From Achatina immaculata (taxonomy: Eukaryota; Mollusca; Gastropoda; Stylommatophora; Achatinidae), in the NCBI GenBank assembly GCA_009760885.1, contig CM019692.1, positions 58,022,964-58,086,963 on the forward strand: 64,000 nt of DNA, in the 5' to 3' direction. The notes under the pieces were generated by a model. It worked only from the letters and a program-made list of their open reading frames with translations. It was not told the DNA's origin and did not search any database. Of this stretch, positions 1 to 11,394 are shown piece by piece (position 1 is the stretch's first letter; each line of letters starts with the position of its first letter). The translations under genes were made by a program, and so were the position numbers.

Positions 1-1120
1 CTACTGAACTGTTGCCCTGATTAGTCATGTCAGTAAAATTCTGTTAAAACCATAATGGGTAGACTTCATAAGAAAATAGAAGAAAAAGTCAATATGGTCC
101 AAGCTGGTTTCAGGCAAGGAAGAGGATCAAGAGATCATATATTCAATATAAGATTAATAACAGAGAAATGCAGAGAATTTACTGTGAATCTATATTTATC
201 TTTATAGACTATTCAAAGGCATTTGATTGTGTATAACATCAGAAATTTTAGGAAATAATGGAATAATGGGATTTCCAACACATTTGATACAATTAACATC
301 ACTGCTGTATCTAGACCGACAAACAGCAGTAAGAATAAATGGTGAAAAAACAACTTGGTTTGACATAAAACAAGGGGTCCGTCAGGAGTGCATATTGTCG
401 CCTTACTTATTTAACTTCTATACATGAGGAATGTTAGAGAATGTGTAGATACAGAATATTACGATGCCATAACAATTGGAGGCGAAATACCAGAGATTAG
501 ATATGCTGATGACATAGTATTACTGTCCACAACACAAAAAGGAATGGAAAAATTAAGTATGTCAGTCCGTAAGAACAGCAAAGAGCAAAATCTCTATCTT
601 AATGTGAAGAAAACTAAATTGATGACAGCTGACAAAACAAACAAGGCAGCTGATATATGTATCAATGAGGAAAAACTGGAAGAAATAGAGAGTTTTGAAT
701 ATCTTGGATCACAACTTACTAATAATGGAGACACAATGAGGGAAATTAAAAGGATGGCATCTATCTCTCTTCAGAAAGTAAAACAACTAAAGAATCTGTG
801 GAGAGGAACAGACAGAACTACAAAAATAAGATTTTTAAGGACATGCATCTTTCCCATTGCAACATATGCCTGTGAGACCTGAAAACTTAACAAAACAGCT
901 GAGAAACACATAAATGCCTTTGAATATAAATGCTACAGAAGAGTTCTTCAAATATTATGGACACAAAAAAATATATATCCACACTACATAGTTGATTGTC
1001 TGCAAATGGATGCATCAGCAGCAGGGCGTCTTGCTTACAACCGGGAGGCCTACAGGAAAGTTGTTAGGTAGGCAAAGTTCCGCAAGAGACTGAACCTAAC
1101 ACTCTTCAAGTTTACATAAT
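1..1120 (+). mobile_element. LINE (family a) reverse transcriptase remnant
   Basis: This is a 5'-truncated, decayed non-LTR retrotransposon. The + strand reads through RT blocks in shifting frames: an FRQGRGSRDH block near 110-145, a GVRQE block near 375, and the catalytic YADD box in RYADDIVLL near 500-530. A thumb and C-terminal region follows, ending in AKFRK near 1080. Stops and frameshifts near 207, 427 and 882 break the ORF. The same family occurs at 14537-14870 (-), 16110-16885 (+), 19655-20050 (+), 53515-53672 (+) and 59395-59625 (+). Several of these end in a short tandem tail (GACT or GAAT units) rather than poly(A). The exact clade was not determined. Confidence 0.85.
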
Positions 1121-1121
1121 C

Positions 1122-1122
1122 A

Positions 1123-1175
<53 letters not shown>
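1122..1175. repeat. (TA)n microsatellite
   Basis: A run of about 25 TA dinucleotides directly follows the 3' end of the LINE fragment. Confidence 0.95.
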
Positions 1176-1177
<2 letters not shown>

Positions 1178-1261
1178 AACATAGTCTGTATTTCTTGGTA
1201 TTATTCTGTGTGAAAAGTATGTTTAATTTCTGTGTATATTTTTATTGCTGAAATATATATG

Positions 1262-1380
1262 TAGGTATATTACATTGAAGGATCTCAAAGTTGTAGGTAT
1301 ATTACATTCCAGGATCTCAATGTTGGAGGTATATTACATTTAAGGATTTCTTTGGTGTAGGTTTACTACATTGAAGGTAA
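1262..1380. repeat. 32-bp minisatellite, left block
   Basis: About four imperfect copies of a unit of about 32 bp containing GTAGGTATATTACATT and AAGGATCTCAA. The same unit reappears at 6460-6625, just beyond the Penelope-like element. The two blocks look like one array split by that element. Confidence 0.85.
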
Positions 1381-1423
1381 CAGATAAAAGGGATGGCGAC
1401 TGCAGTAAAACTGGTTTAAATAA

Positions 1424-2583
1424 ATAAGGTAGATAGAGGTGTATGGTGCAGTTTTACAAAGTGAGGGAGGAAGTGAGCAAGGTGAGAAAAAAACGAATAG
1501 AAAGTACGATGATGTATAAATGAAAAACATACAACATCCGATATTTCGGCGTGAGCCTTATTCGAGGATACATACACAACGAAATACAAACACATAGAAC
1601 TTATCTGAAGTGTCTTGCTCCGGGTGAGAAGCAGAAATGTGTGTGGAAGAAGGAGGAAAAAAAGGAGGAGGAAAAAAAAACCACGCTGCCTACAGACAAA
1701 AGATTTCCGATAGAGCCAATCATAACGAAGAAGCGGAGAGAGAGGAGGAGAACAAGTGGGAGAAAGGGGTGGGGGAAGGCAATAGAAACATGATAGCCGC
1801 TAGAGGTGTCGGGGGGAGGGGAGGGAAAAGGGGACGCGGAGAGATAATGAATGAAGAACTTAAACACCTACGGGGAGAAAATGTGAAACTGGTGAATAGG
1901 ACAAGACCAATATGTTGGCAGAGAAGGAAATAGGATGGTGGTAGGGAGGGGTAGCATAGAGAAAGAAAGTAGAGTATAAAAAAGGCCAGTGGAAAAATAA
2001 AGAAGTTACAGAAAGCTGAAGACATTGTTAATTCCTTCTGGGTGGAGACAGCCAGTCTGGAAAATAAGGCACTGTTCTAGGACCCTCCGAGATCGTACAT
2101 CTGTGGAACAAGAGCGGATCGAACTAACCGAAATGTCCTGTTTGCCCCTGTGGTTACCAAGGCAAAAATGTTTAGCCACAGGTGTCCAGGCCCTCTTGGA
2201 AATATCATTGAGATGCTGGCGAAATCGATCTCCTAACCGTAAGCCAGTTTCCCCTATGTACTTCAGACCACAACGTTTGCACATGATAACATAAATGACA
2301 TTTCGTGAAGTACAGGTGAAACCCTCCTGTACTGATAATGTGGATTTATGGAAGGAGATCTGGCTGGCCTCGACAACAAACGGACAAGTGTTACATCTAC
2401 GGCGTCCGCAACGTCTGATACCATAAAAAGTGTCATCTATCTTAAGATGACATCGAATTAAAAGGTCCCTGAGGTTCTTGTCCCGTCTGTAGGCCACCAA
2501 TGGGGGTTCCCCAAAAAGTTCACGTGTCTCAGGCTCGGTCTGGAGGAGGTGGAGATGGCGAAACAGTATGTTTTTAACTGCCA
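1424..2583 (-). repeat. PLE-1 left inverted arm (GIY-YIG + 3' UTR)
   Basis: Reverse complement of 5295-6459. The nuclease reading frame (2006-2583) is open on the minus strand and contains VIYVIMCKRCGLKYIGETG, the GIY-YIG signature. At the position where the right arm has a TGA (5782-5784), this arm keeps CGA, so the left arm is the less damaged copy here. The outer 600 bp is the pyrimidine/purine-rich 3' UTR with a hammerhead-like motif (1539-1568). Confidence 0.9.
1539..1568 (-). ncRNA. Degenerate hammerhead-ribozyme-like motif of PLE-1 (left arm)
   Basis: The minus strand reads GGC-TCAC-GCC followed directly by GAAA, matching hammerhead stem II plus the conserved GAAA box. The upstream CUGAUGA box is degenerate (TCGAATA). 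Penelope-like elements are known to carry minimal hammerhead motifs in their terminal repeats; this copy is probably inactive. Confidence 0.45.
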
Positions 2584-2920
2584 GATCTCTCAATTCTTTT
2601 ATTACTCTCTCTTTCAGTCTTTTGCCACCACCCCTTTCCCGCACCGCCACTGACCTCGCTTTTGGCACGTACAAGAAGACGCGGTTCACTTCTCACGTTA
2701 ATTTTCTCAAGAACTGTCTTCGCCTGAGGGTTGTTCCCAAAGGTTTTACTTCTAAGTTTTCACCGGCCATGGGCACTCTCCACCCCAGGATCCGTCAGCG
2801 TCTTTGTGCTATGGAAGCCAATTGCGCATTTCAACGTATGCGCTGTGTCGTGGAGGGACACAATAAACTCCTCTCGGACCTCGATAGCCAGATCGCTCTA
2901 CTCTCTGCCCGTCTCCACAC
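2584..2920 (+). pseudogene. PLE-1 N-terminal coding region
   Basis: The + strand frame between the left arm and the inserted LINE encodes a conserved-looking Penelope N-terminal segment: basic, with FTSHVNFLKNCLRLR and an acidic/hydrophobic helix with EGHNKLLSDLD. It is cut at about 2920 by the LINE-b insertion, and its continuation starts at about 3500. Confidence 0.65.
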
Positions 2921-3494
2921 GTCCATCATCATCATCATCATGTGCCGTGCCGACTGGCGTTGGCTGTTATGCTTTTCCAGAGTATCCGATCCTTCATGCA
3001 GGCCATCAGTTCAGTTAGTGATCTCCTCTCACACCATCCCGTCAGACTGTCCAGTATCATTTCTCTTGGTCTTCCTCTTGATCTTCTTCCTTCTATTTTT
3101 CCTGTTGTTATAATATTTTCAATGCCCCCTCTTCTCATTGCATGTCCTATGAAAGTACATTGTCTCTCTCTTATTTTTTTGACAAGGTTTTTTTTGTCTC
3201 TCCAGCTCTTCTCATACATTCTTCATTAGTTATTTTTGCTGTCCAGGGGATTCGCAACATTCTTCTAATAAACCACTTTTCTGCTGCTTCCAATGATTTT
3301 TGTGCAGACTTGCCTATTGTCCATGATTCACTTCCATATAACAAGATAGGTTCAATACAGCATTTTAGGACTCGTTTTCTAGCATTCATTGATAAAGATG
3401 TGTTAGCTTATATGTTTCTCATTCTCTGAAATGCAGTCTTTGCTTGGCCTATTCTGTTCCTAATTTTTTTCTGCATCTCCCATTTTACCTCCAC
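2921..3494 (-). mobile_element. LINE-b 3' fragment inserted in PLE-1
   Basis: The 3' end of the same LINE as 24178-26625, in minus orientation. Its 3' tail is a short ATG/GAT tandem repeat (CATCATCATCAT on the + strand at 2922-2941). The minus frames contain [19 protein letters not shown] and GRPREMILDSLTGW, the typical LINE C-terminus. The flanks carry a possible imperfect target duplication, CTCCACACGT and CTCCACAAGT. Confidence 0.88.
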
Positions 3495-5237
3495 AAGTTA
3501 CACATGATAATTACCTCATCTGTCGCCTGATCCGCGAGATTATTCACTCCACCAACAGACAATTCTACCTGCAACTTTCTTCTCTCAAAAAGCAGAAACT
3601 TTCTGCTATCCGTCCCTCTACGGCCTCTCCCAGACCCACCACCGCGTCTGCCCCCACTAAGGTGGTTTGTATCCCTCCGGATATTCCTCTTTCAGCTGAT
3701 GAATTGTCTGTCCTGGAGAAAGGTTTACAGTTTGTTCCCCTCCGTCCTTCTGCTGACCAGTTCTCACTCCTTCAAGATGTCCACCGTTTCTATCGCAGAC
3801 TGCGTTTAAAGTTCCATTTCCAAGACGCGCCCCAACCTTCATCATCCCAATCCACCTCCGATGATGACCCTTTCTCTCGCTTCTCCAAACAACCATCCAC
3901 CTGGACACCTTCTGCAGGAGCGTCTCGTGCCTTGGACCTCTACATTGATCACACTCTCTACGAAATCCGCAAGCTTCGCCTTCCCCGTGTACGACATTCG
4001 AACCTGACCCCCCGGGGAGCAACGTGCACTCTCCTAACTCCAGCGCAAGCGTGATATCGTGATCAAGAGTGCAAACAAGGGCGGGGCCATTGTTTGTTGG
4101 AAGAAAGAATTGTACATCCAGGAGGTCATGGGCCAGCTGAGCAACACTAAATTTTATGCCTCTCGCCCTCAAGATCCGACTCTGGCCAACAACCACCATG
4201 TTCGTGACACGATCAACGAACTCATCCACAAGACCAAGTCTGGTCTTTCTCCCTCGGCTACTCATCTTCACATCCGCGACAGCTGCTTAGGGAAACTATC
4301 CTTTTATCTACTCCCTAAGATTCACAAACCAGGCAACCCAGGAAGGCCCATAGTGTCTGCTTGTTCCTGCCCTACGGAACAAATCTCTGATTTTCTTGAC
4401 AGCATCTTTCAACCTCTGGTCACTAGTCTGCCCACTTATCTCAAGGACACCAATCATGCTCTCATTACTTTTGAGACCCTTACACTCCTGCCTGGTCACA
4501 CCTACCGTATCTTCACCCTTGATGTAGTATCCTTATACACATCCATCCCGCATGATCAGGGACTTCAGGCCGTCAAGTTCTTTCTGAACAAAAGACGCAA
4601 TCCCTCTATTCCTACGTCTACTATTCTGCGCCTTACACAACTTGTCCTCCAACTCAATTCTTTTGAATTCATTGGCCTTTACTTTGACCAGATTAGTGGT
4701 GTAGCCATGGGTACCAAGATGGGCCCCAGCTACGCGTGTCTGTTCATGGGCCACTTCGAACACAAGGTTCTGAGAGCCTTTAGAAGCCCTTTTCACGCCT
4801 TCTATAGACGCTACATAGACGATGGCACTGGGATCACATCAATGCCAGAGGAAGACCTTAACAACTTTATCAGTTTTGTTAAGGAATACATTCCTGTCAT
4901 TTCTTTCACCTCCCATATCTCTGCTACTTCCGCTAACTTTCTTGACATTGCCGTCACTATCGGCCCTTCTGGGCTTACTACTTCTATCTACTATAAACCT
5001 ACAGACTCTCACAGCTACCTCCTGTACTCTTCCTCCCATCCCAGATCGTGTAAGGACTCTATTCCTTTTTCCCAGCTTCTTAGGTTGCGACGTTTGTGTA
5101 AGGAGGATTTGGATTTCCAGGATCAAAACCACAAATTGCTACATTTCTTCCGTCAACGCGGCTATCCAGATCACGTTCTTTCGTCATCTTGGAGCCGCAT
5201 TAGCCATATATCGCGGCAACAAGCCCTCACTCCCTAA
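3495..5237 (+). CDS. Penelope-like reverse transcriptase
   Basis: RT of PLE-1, which would prime on DNA ends to copy the element. Frame 1 (3662-4054) carries the N-terminal LSVLEKGLQFVPL region. A frameshift near 4054-4060 leads into a 392-residue open frame (4059-5237). That frame contains LLPKIHKPGNPGRPIVSA (residues about 84-101), the motif A aspartate in LDVVSLYTSIP (D155), MGTKMGPSYA (217-226) and the catalytic YIDD (252-255). All core RT motifs are present. The frame stops just before the nuclease domain, which lies in another frame. Telomerase-related Penelope RT is the only family that fits the LPKIHK block plus a downstream GIY-YIG domain. Confidence 0.9.
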
Positions 5238-5870
5238 ACCGCACTGTAGCTCCGACAGAGTGAAACTAGTACTCACGTATCACCCTCATAGCTTGGCAGT
5301 TAAAAACATACTGTTTCGTCATCTCCACCTCCTCCAGACCGAGCCTGAGACACGTGAACTTTTTGGGGAACCCCCATTGGTGGCCTACAAACGGGACAAG
5401 AACCTCAGGGACCTTTTAATTCAATGTCATCTTAAGATAGATGACACTTTTTATGGTATCAGACGTTGCGGACGCCGTAGATGTAACACTTGTCCGTTTG
5501 TTGTCGAGGCCAGCCAGATCTCCTTCCATAAATCCACATTATCAGTACAGGAGGGTTTCACCTGTACTTCACGAAATGTCATTTATGTTATCATGTGCAA
5601 ACGTTGTGGTTTGAAGTACATAGGGGAAACTGGCTTACGGTTAGGAGATCGATTTCGCCAGCATCTCAATGATATTTCCAAGAGGGCCTGGATACTTGTG
5701 GCTAAACATTTTTGCCTTGGTAACCACAGGGGCAAACAGGATATTTCGGTTAGTTCGATCCGCTCTTGTTCCGCAGATGTATGATCTCGGAGGGTCCTAG
5801 AACAGCGCCTTATTTTCCAGACTGGCTGTCTCCACCCAGAAGGAATTAACAATGTCTTCAGCTTTCTGTA
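5238..5870 (+). pseudogene. GIY-YIG endonuclease domain of PLE-1
   Basis: C-terminal nuclease of the Penelope protein. The zinc-binding-like stretch CGRRRCNTCPF is followed by VIYVIMCKRC, LKYIGETG and GDRFRQHL, the GIY-YIG fold signature. It is out of frame with the RT because of a frameshift near 5230. It is then interrupted by TGA at 5782-5784, where the inverted left arm has CGA, a CpG-type transition. The C-terminus would end near 5870. Confidence 0.9.
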
Positions 5871-6310
5871 ACTTCTTTATTTTTCCACTGGCCTTTTTTA
5901 TACTCTACTTTCTTTCTCTATGCTACCCCTCCCTACCACCATCCTATTTCCTTCTCTGCCAACATATTGGTCTTGTCCTATTCACCAGTTTCACATTTTC
6001 TCCCCGTAGGTGTTTAAGTTCTTCATTCATTATCTCTCCGCGTCCCCTTTTCCCTCCCCTCCCCCCGACACCTCTAGCGGCTATCATGTTTCTATTGCCT
6101 TCCCCCACCCCTTTCTCCCACTTGTTCTCCTCCTCTCTCTCCGCTTCTTCGTTATGATTGGCTCTATCGGAAATCTTTTGTCTGTAGGCAGCGTGGTTTT
6201 TTTTTCCTCCTCCTTTTTTTCCTCCTTCTTCCACACACATTTCTGCTTCTCACCCGGAGCAAGACACTTCAGATAATTTCTATGTGTTTGTATTTCATTG
6301 TGTATGTATC

Positions 6311-6338
6311 CTCGAATAAGGCTCACGCCGAAATATCG
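6311..6338 (+). ncRNA. Degenerate hammerhead-ribozyme-like motif of PLE-1 (right arm)
   Basis: GGC-TCAC-GCC-GAAA lies about 120 bp before the element end. It is the mirror of 1539-1568. A similar motif, with a better-preserved sequence around the GAAA box, occurs in PLE-2 at 41249-41276. Stem II and the GAAA box are visible; the CUGAUGA box is mutated. Confidence 0.45.
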
Positions 6339-6459
6339 GATGTTGTATGTTTTTCATTTATATATTCTCATACTTTCTATTCGTTTTTTTCTCACCTTGC
6401 TCACTTCCTCCCTCACTTTGTAAAACTGCACCATACACCTCTTTCTACCTTATTTATTA

Positions 6460-6640
6460 CATTGAAGGATCTCATTGCTGTAGGTATATTACATTCAAAT
6501 ATTTCAATGTTGTAGGTATATTACATTCAAGGATCTCAGTGTTGTGGATATGTTACCTTCAAAGATTCAATGTTGGAGATATGTTATCTTGAGCGATCAG
6601 TGTATCTTACTTCTACAGATCAATGTTTTAGGCATGTTAC
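6460..6640. repeat. 32-bp minisatellite, right block
   Basis: Five or so decaying copies of the unit seen at 1262-1380 (GTAGGTATATTACATTCAAGG type), starting right at the end of PLE-1. Confidence 0.85.
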
Positions 6641-7335
6641 TGTGATAGTAGTGGATAGAATATACCCAGAGTTAGAGGTTTCTGTAGAAACAGCAGGTCA
6701 TTCTTTACTTCTCCGTCCCGGAACCATTTCCTCTATTTTCCCAAAGAACAGGGATCTGGAGTCCACTTGCTAAATGCTGCGACGACCGGGGAATCGAACA
6801 CCCGGTGCATGGATAGAGAATAAGGATTTATCTCATTAGTCCGCATCCCCTTTGAAGTGGTCACGGACTATCGGACACAGGTATCTGGAGTATGAACGTT
6901 GATGTTGTCGGTCTCGGGGTTGATGTTTCCTGGAGAAAGGGAAATGTTTAATTTAGGGAAGACTAAAATTTCTGCATTTGTGTTGGTGAGAGAAGGTGTA
7001 GATCTTATAAGTTCTATAGTTTTTATAATGAACTGATTACTTTTCTGTTACAGACACTACTCACCACATACTTGATACTAGATATTGGGTACTAGGTACT
7101 ACATACGACCACTTGATACTAGATAATATTCCTACTTGCTATATTCTTGTTTTGGGTGGTATTCTGTGTGTGTACTACGTACTAAATGAGCCTTGCTTTG
7201 AATGTCATATTTGTACTGCTGTATATATTCATTCGCGCAGGTACTACTGTTGCTAAACACGGCAGAACTCCCGCTGATAATAGAGTGCAATAAATTTGCT
7301 ATCCCTGGACTACAAACCGACCTTTTTTATTCTTA
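6641..7335. other. No gene seen; SINE-like relic
   Basis: No convincing coding region. The minus strand at about 6783-6805 has a pol III B-box-like GGTGTTCGATTCCCC, suggesting a tRNA-derived SINE relic. I see no matching A box or clover-leaf, so it is not called a tRNA. Confidence 0.3.
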
Positions 7336-7552
7336 CTTATTGTTTACTATTTATGTTGTTATTCTTAATTGTTGTTTACTATTTATGTTGTTATTATTAA
7401 TTGTTGTTTACTATTTATGTTGTTATTCTTAATTGTTGTTTACTATTTATGTTGTTATTCTTAATTGTTGTTTACTATTTATGTTGTTATTCTTAATTGT
7501 TGTTTACTATTTATGTTGTTATTCTTAATTGTTGTTTACTATTTATGTGATG
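7336..7552. repeat. 32-bp minisatellite
   Basis: About seven head-to-tail copies of an AT-rich unit of 32 bp containing TTGTTTACTATTTATG and TTATTCTTAA. The copies are nearly identical, which suggests recent expansion. Confidence 0.95.
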
Positions 7553-8520
7553 GAAAGTAGACAAGCGTATCCTACACTTGGGCCTCACAGCAAGCAACCC
7601 AAGGTCAAACACCAGCAGACACACCATTTGGTCACCAACCAGTCAACACAAGTACACCAGCCCCGCTGCATTACTTTAACAGATCAATGGTGTAGATATC
7701 CGTTATCCCCCAGACCGTTACATTTCTTAATCATGCCAAAATAAAGATGTAGAATATCTTCATCAAGAGTACTGTCGACCAGGCTTTCCGTTTCTCTTCG
7801 CACACTTTTGCACCCGGCTAAGCCCAGCTGTGAGCCCCACCTTGCGTCTCGGCCAGAGTGTACAGTTTTTATCCTGGCACCTGGGTCTGCTCCAGCTTCT
7901 AACTTTGGAGTAAAAACGGCGTTGAGGCTCGTAGTGAGAAGCACCAAACCCAGAGAACTGACCTTAGAACGTGAAATGTCTGAATCATCATTGTCGTATT
8001 GAACTCTAGGTATTAAAAGCAAACAAACAATCATAACTATTGCTCTTTACTATGAAACAACTTTTATTTGTGCACATCACCATCGCTAAAGTGACCAAAC
8101 TTAGGCCAGACAAAACATGTGCATCGACTAACAGATTTTCTTTCATCTTTAGATAACAGCTTTCTTCCGGCCATACAGACCTTGGACCAGGCAGTTTTGG
8201 ATTGTGGAACATGTCCTCTTAAACTACACTAACTATGCCAAATGTGAAACAATGGGACACAACTACTGGCCCACTGAAACGACCCAAGAAACCAGTCTTC
8301 ATGGGTTCCACACAGGAAATCTGGTTCATTCAAGAGACACAAGTAGTACTGACATGGGAGACAACCAAAGAAGACTGACGAGTGCGTACGAATAAAACGG
8401 AAATGGCAACTGACTGCAGTACTCCTGAACACAGAAGACTGATGTGATCAGAAGAGAATGACAGAACTTGCTGCAACAATTTTTGTGTAAATAGTAAGGA
8501 AAGAGGACTATCAATATCTG
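7553..8520. other. No gene recognised
   Basis: Short open stretches on both strands show no family motif. The part from about 8400 may be the eroded upstream portion of the mariner remnant that becomes recognisable at 8525. Confidence 0.4.
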
Positions 8521-8524
8521 AATC

Positions 8525-8870
8525 AACAATCTGATTCAGACTTTCTTGGCCCAACACATTCCCCTGGTTCGTCGGGCCCCCGTACTCTCCCGACATGACT
8601 CCTTGTGATTTTTGGCTGTTCCCCAAAAAGAAAATGCCACCGAAAGGGACCTGATTTGAACCACGAGAAGACATTATACGGAACGCGACGGGCAAGTTGT
8701 ACTCTATCCCCAAAGAGGCCTTCTTAGAATCCTTCCAACAACGGCGGGAGCGTTGGGAAAAGTGTGTACAGTCCAAAGTTTGAGGTTCGGTAAGGGTGAG
8801 TTACTGTATTTTTTTTTTCCGACCAAAAGTCGGATACTTTTTGAACAGGCGTCGTATGTATTGATAAGAG
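8525..8870 (+). pseudogene. mariner-type transposase C-terminal remnant
   Basis: The + strand, in shifting frames, encodes the end of a mariner-family DDxD transposase. It shows PYSPDMTPCDFWLFPK (the third catalytic Asp region), then a stretch with IRNATGKLYSIPKEAF and WEKCVQS, typical of the last 60 residues. Stops and frameshifts interrupt it. Only this end is recognisable; no terminal inverted repeats were identified. Confidence 0.75.
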
Positions 8871-8879
8871 AAAAGACGA

Positions 8880-9235
8880 CTGCGGCAAAAATAGTTGTAG
8901 TAATAAAGGTAGACAGAGGTGTATGATTTAGTGTTACAAAAAAGACGTGTCCCCCCCTCCCCCCATCTTTCTTACATGGATGGTAGCAAAAAAGAGCTAA
9001 ATGTTTAATTTTTCATCTAATTTTTTGGTGGTTCTTTCTCCCTGTATTGTTTTTGTATGTGATCCTTGAAAAAGACTTTCGCCGAAATATTGTATAGTAT
9101 TCATTTATACATACTCATCTTACTTTCTGCCACTTTCGTTCTTGCTCACTTTCCTCACTCTTTCTATCTTTTAGTAAAACTGAACCGTACGCCCCTGCCT
9201 ACCTCTACGGCAAATATGTACAGTGTTGTGCTATA
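8880..9235. mobile_element. PLE 3'-end pair in inverted orientation
   Basis: 8880-8945 resembles the PLE-1 terminus read from the minus strand (GGTAGACAGAGGTGTATG). 9060-9220 resembles it on the + strand: a GCCGAAATAT box, CTTGCTCACTTTCCTCACTC, then CTACCTCTACG. It is a small inverted pair of Penelope ends with no coding region between them. Confidence 0.6.
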
Positions 9236-11390
9236 TATTCTTGCCTAACAAATTCTGATATTCTTTTACACAGTAATTCCTATACCTATATTAGCATGGT
9301 TATGCTCTATGATCTGGCTCATCTGACTTTGATAAGCGCTTGCAGGCAATCTATAAATGGACGCTGTTATGCGAAATGTTGTTGCCTTTCTAAATCTTTG
9401 TTGTCACATATAGCCCGTCTTCTGTATCTATGTCATGCTACCAAATGAACCAGCAATTCTAAGGAAGACTTATAATGTCAGTAAAAAAAATCTCTTCAAA
9501 TACACATTGCTGTATTAATATAATAGCAAATAACATATCAAAACAAATAACTGCAACAGAAAATTTCCTGCTTATATGCAGCTAAACATTGGCTTTTATG
9601 TTAAATACGCTTAAAACATCGAATCAAGTGTTTCCATGCTATACAAAATGTATGAATTCATACAAACAAAACACTTGCAGTAACACGAAATACTGTTAGC
9701 TCATATCACATACAAACGAAAAAAAACAAATAAACAAAAATTAAAACATTTCTTATCCTAAGCGGAATATAGCACAATCTTGTACAGGCAACAAGCCAGG
9801 TAGCCTATCACAATTTTGATCATTGTCTTAATTTCTTTATAAAAAAAAAATCAGCTGTGACGTCTGCTTCCAACATCATGCAGCATCAGGTGACAGAATT
9901 TTACTGTGTCAGCTTGGGTTTATTGTATTCGAACCTGGACAAACCAAGAAACGTGGCGTATCAGTTAATCATCTAAACAAAACAGCTGTGATTGTAAGAA
10001 ATGATAAACAGTTTTACTCATGTCTTGCTTTTCTTGGTAACAGATCTGTTTTCTCAGTTTCTCGAGGCTTAGCGACGCCACAAGAAGAACGACGGTGCTG
10101 TCAACCCGTGGTGTCGTCCATTAGCTTGATGGTTTTAATGCCAAGATCTTTTATCAGTGCTCCTTACGGGACCCGGGTGAACTGTGTCAGGGGATGGCCC
10201 ACATGTCATGGCTAACAATTAAAAACTAGTCAAGACGCTCTTGGCCGTGTGCTTTGAGGACTAGCTTTTCGTCCAGGAGACATGGGTTCGAATCACGGTA
10301 GAGTCCAGTTTTGTTTTTGTTATGTTTTTCTCCTGTTCATGAGCAAAGTTGAAAACTTCGCCTGCACAATTCTGAGCGACCTCTCAAGCCAAAGGGCATT
10401 AATTCTTAAGACTCGAGTTACTCTGTCCTCCTCGCTCTTTGAAAAGCACACACTGCTGGTCAATATTCTGAGCCGATTTTGACGTTTTATCGCCTTTCTT
10501 GATTTTGAAACAAGTGAAAACCAACTGTCGGCTTGCTAGGTCTGTCGCAGCTTCACCAGAGCCCCATTTTGCCATCTGATTTCAGGGTAATCCAAGTTGG
10601 CCTTCATGGGTATCGTAGCGGCCTCGTAGGATAAACCTACACCTTACCTCGCCCAACCCAGCAATCCCCTACTTGGCTGTTACCCTCTCCTACAACTATG
10701 ACGCAGGGCTGCAATAGCTGGACCTTCGGAGCACTGTTTTTGCTTAAAAGCTTCTCTTAAGGTCGATAATAGGTAAGATTTCACTTTAACGTTCTATAAA
10801 AGTGGAATAAAAAAAGTGGAATTCACTGGGGGTTTTTTTTCAGTGCCTACAAAACTGATCTTGACTAGACTTCTAAAGTATCTCGGCCAGTGTTTCCCAG
10901 GCTTGTTCGGACTGGCGCCCTCTTTTTTTCCCAGCTCACATACTCAGCGCCCATGACGCCAGGGGTGAGAACACACCCACTGAAAGTTCCCCATGACTCC
11001 AGGGAAGGTAGTAACGCCCAGTGAATCTCCACCCCCCCCCCCCCCCCCGCCCCCAAAGCCAAGTTTCTGGAATACTGATTTTAGATGATCACAGCTGAAC
11101 AGTTACAACAATAACAAACTCACAAGCCAATCCTGATTAACTGCATAGTTCCCGTTAGCCCAGTGAAGAAGTTCACTGCGAACAGGTTGTAGTTCTTCGG
11201 TATGATAACTAGCGAATAGCGGGACCAAATGAATCCTGTGACAAAGAATTAATATGGATTTTTTAAACATCGGGAAATACCAGGTTGTTACAGCGACCGT
11301 ACACAGAGGAAATATAGGCCATGCCCTTTACTTTCGGGTACATTCGTCGAGAAAAAGAAATGGTCTATAAATCTGAAGGATTTCCATGAA
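9236..11390. other. No gene seen; one SINE-like relic
   Basis: No coding region supported. About 10225-10310 (+) resembles a tRNA-derived sequence: GACGCTCTTGG... followed by the B-box-like GGGTTCGAATCAC. A poly-C run lies at 11030-11048. Confidence 0.35.
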
Positions 11391-11394
11391 GGCG

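Larger units (their letters stand above)
1424..6459 (+). mobile_element. Penelope-like element (PLE-1) with inverted partial copy
   Basis: A complex PLE. Its main copy runs on the + strand: N-terminal region 2584-2920, RT 3495-5237, GIY-YIG nuclease 5238-5870, 3' UTR 5871-6459. Its left side carries an inverted copy of the last 1.16 kb (1424-2583), so 1424-2583 and 5295-6459 form a near-identical inverted repeat. Partial copies in inverted orientation are a known feature of Penelope elements. A LINE-b fragment (2921-3494) interrupts the coding region. The RT core is still open, but the ORF is broken elsewhere. Confidence 0.88.

Noticed and set aside
1601..2025. Open frames in the PLE-1 arms (also 5852-6276)
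   Set aside because: Pyrimidine/purine-rich 3' UTR read in several frames. Their identity only reflects the inverted repeat.
7336..7552. Regular repeats that could suggest a CRISPR-like array
   Set aside because: Units are contiguous with no unique spacers, and the DNA is animal. The same applies to 34925-35245, 32650-33060 and 58208-58460.
8330..8776. Minus-strand open frame over the mariner remnant
   Set aside because: It is antisense to the transposase similarity on the + strand.
10865..11062. Minus-strand open frame rich in Gly
   Set aside because: Built on a C-homopolymer run. No conserved features.
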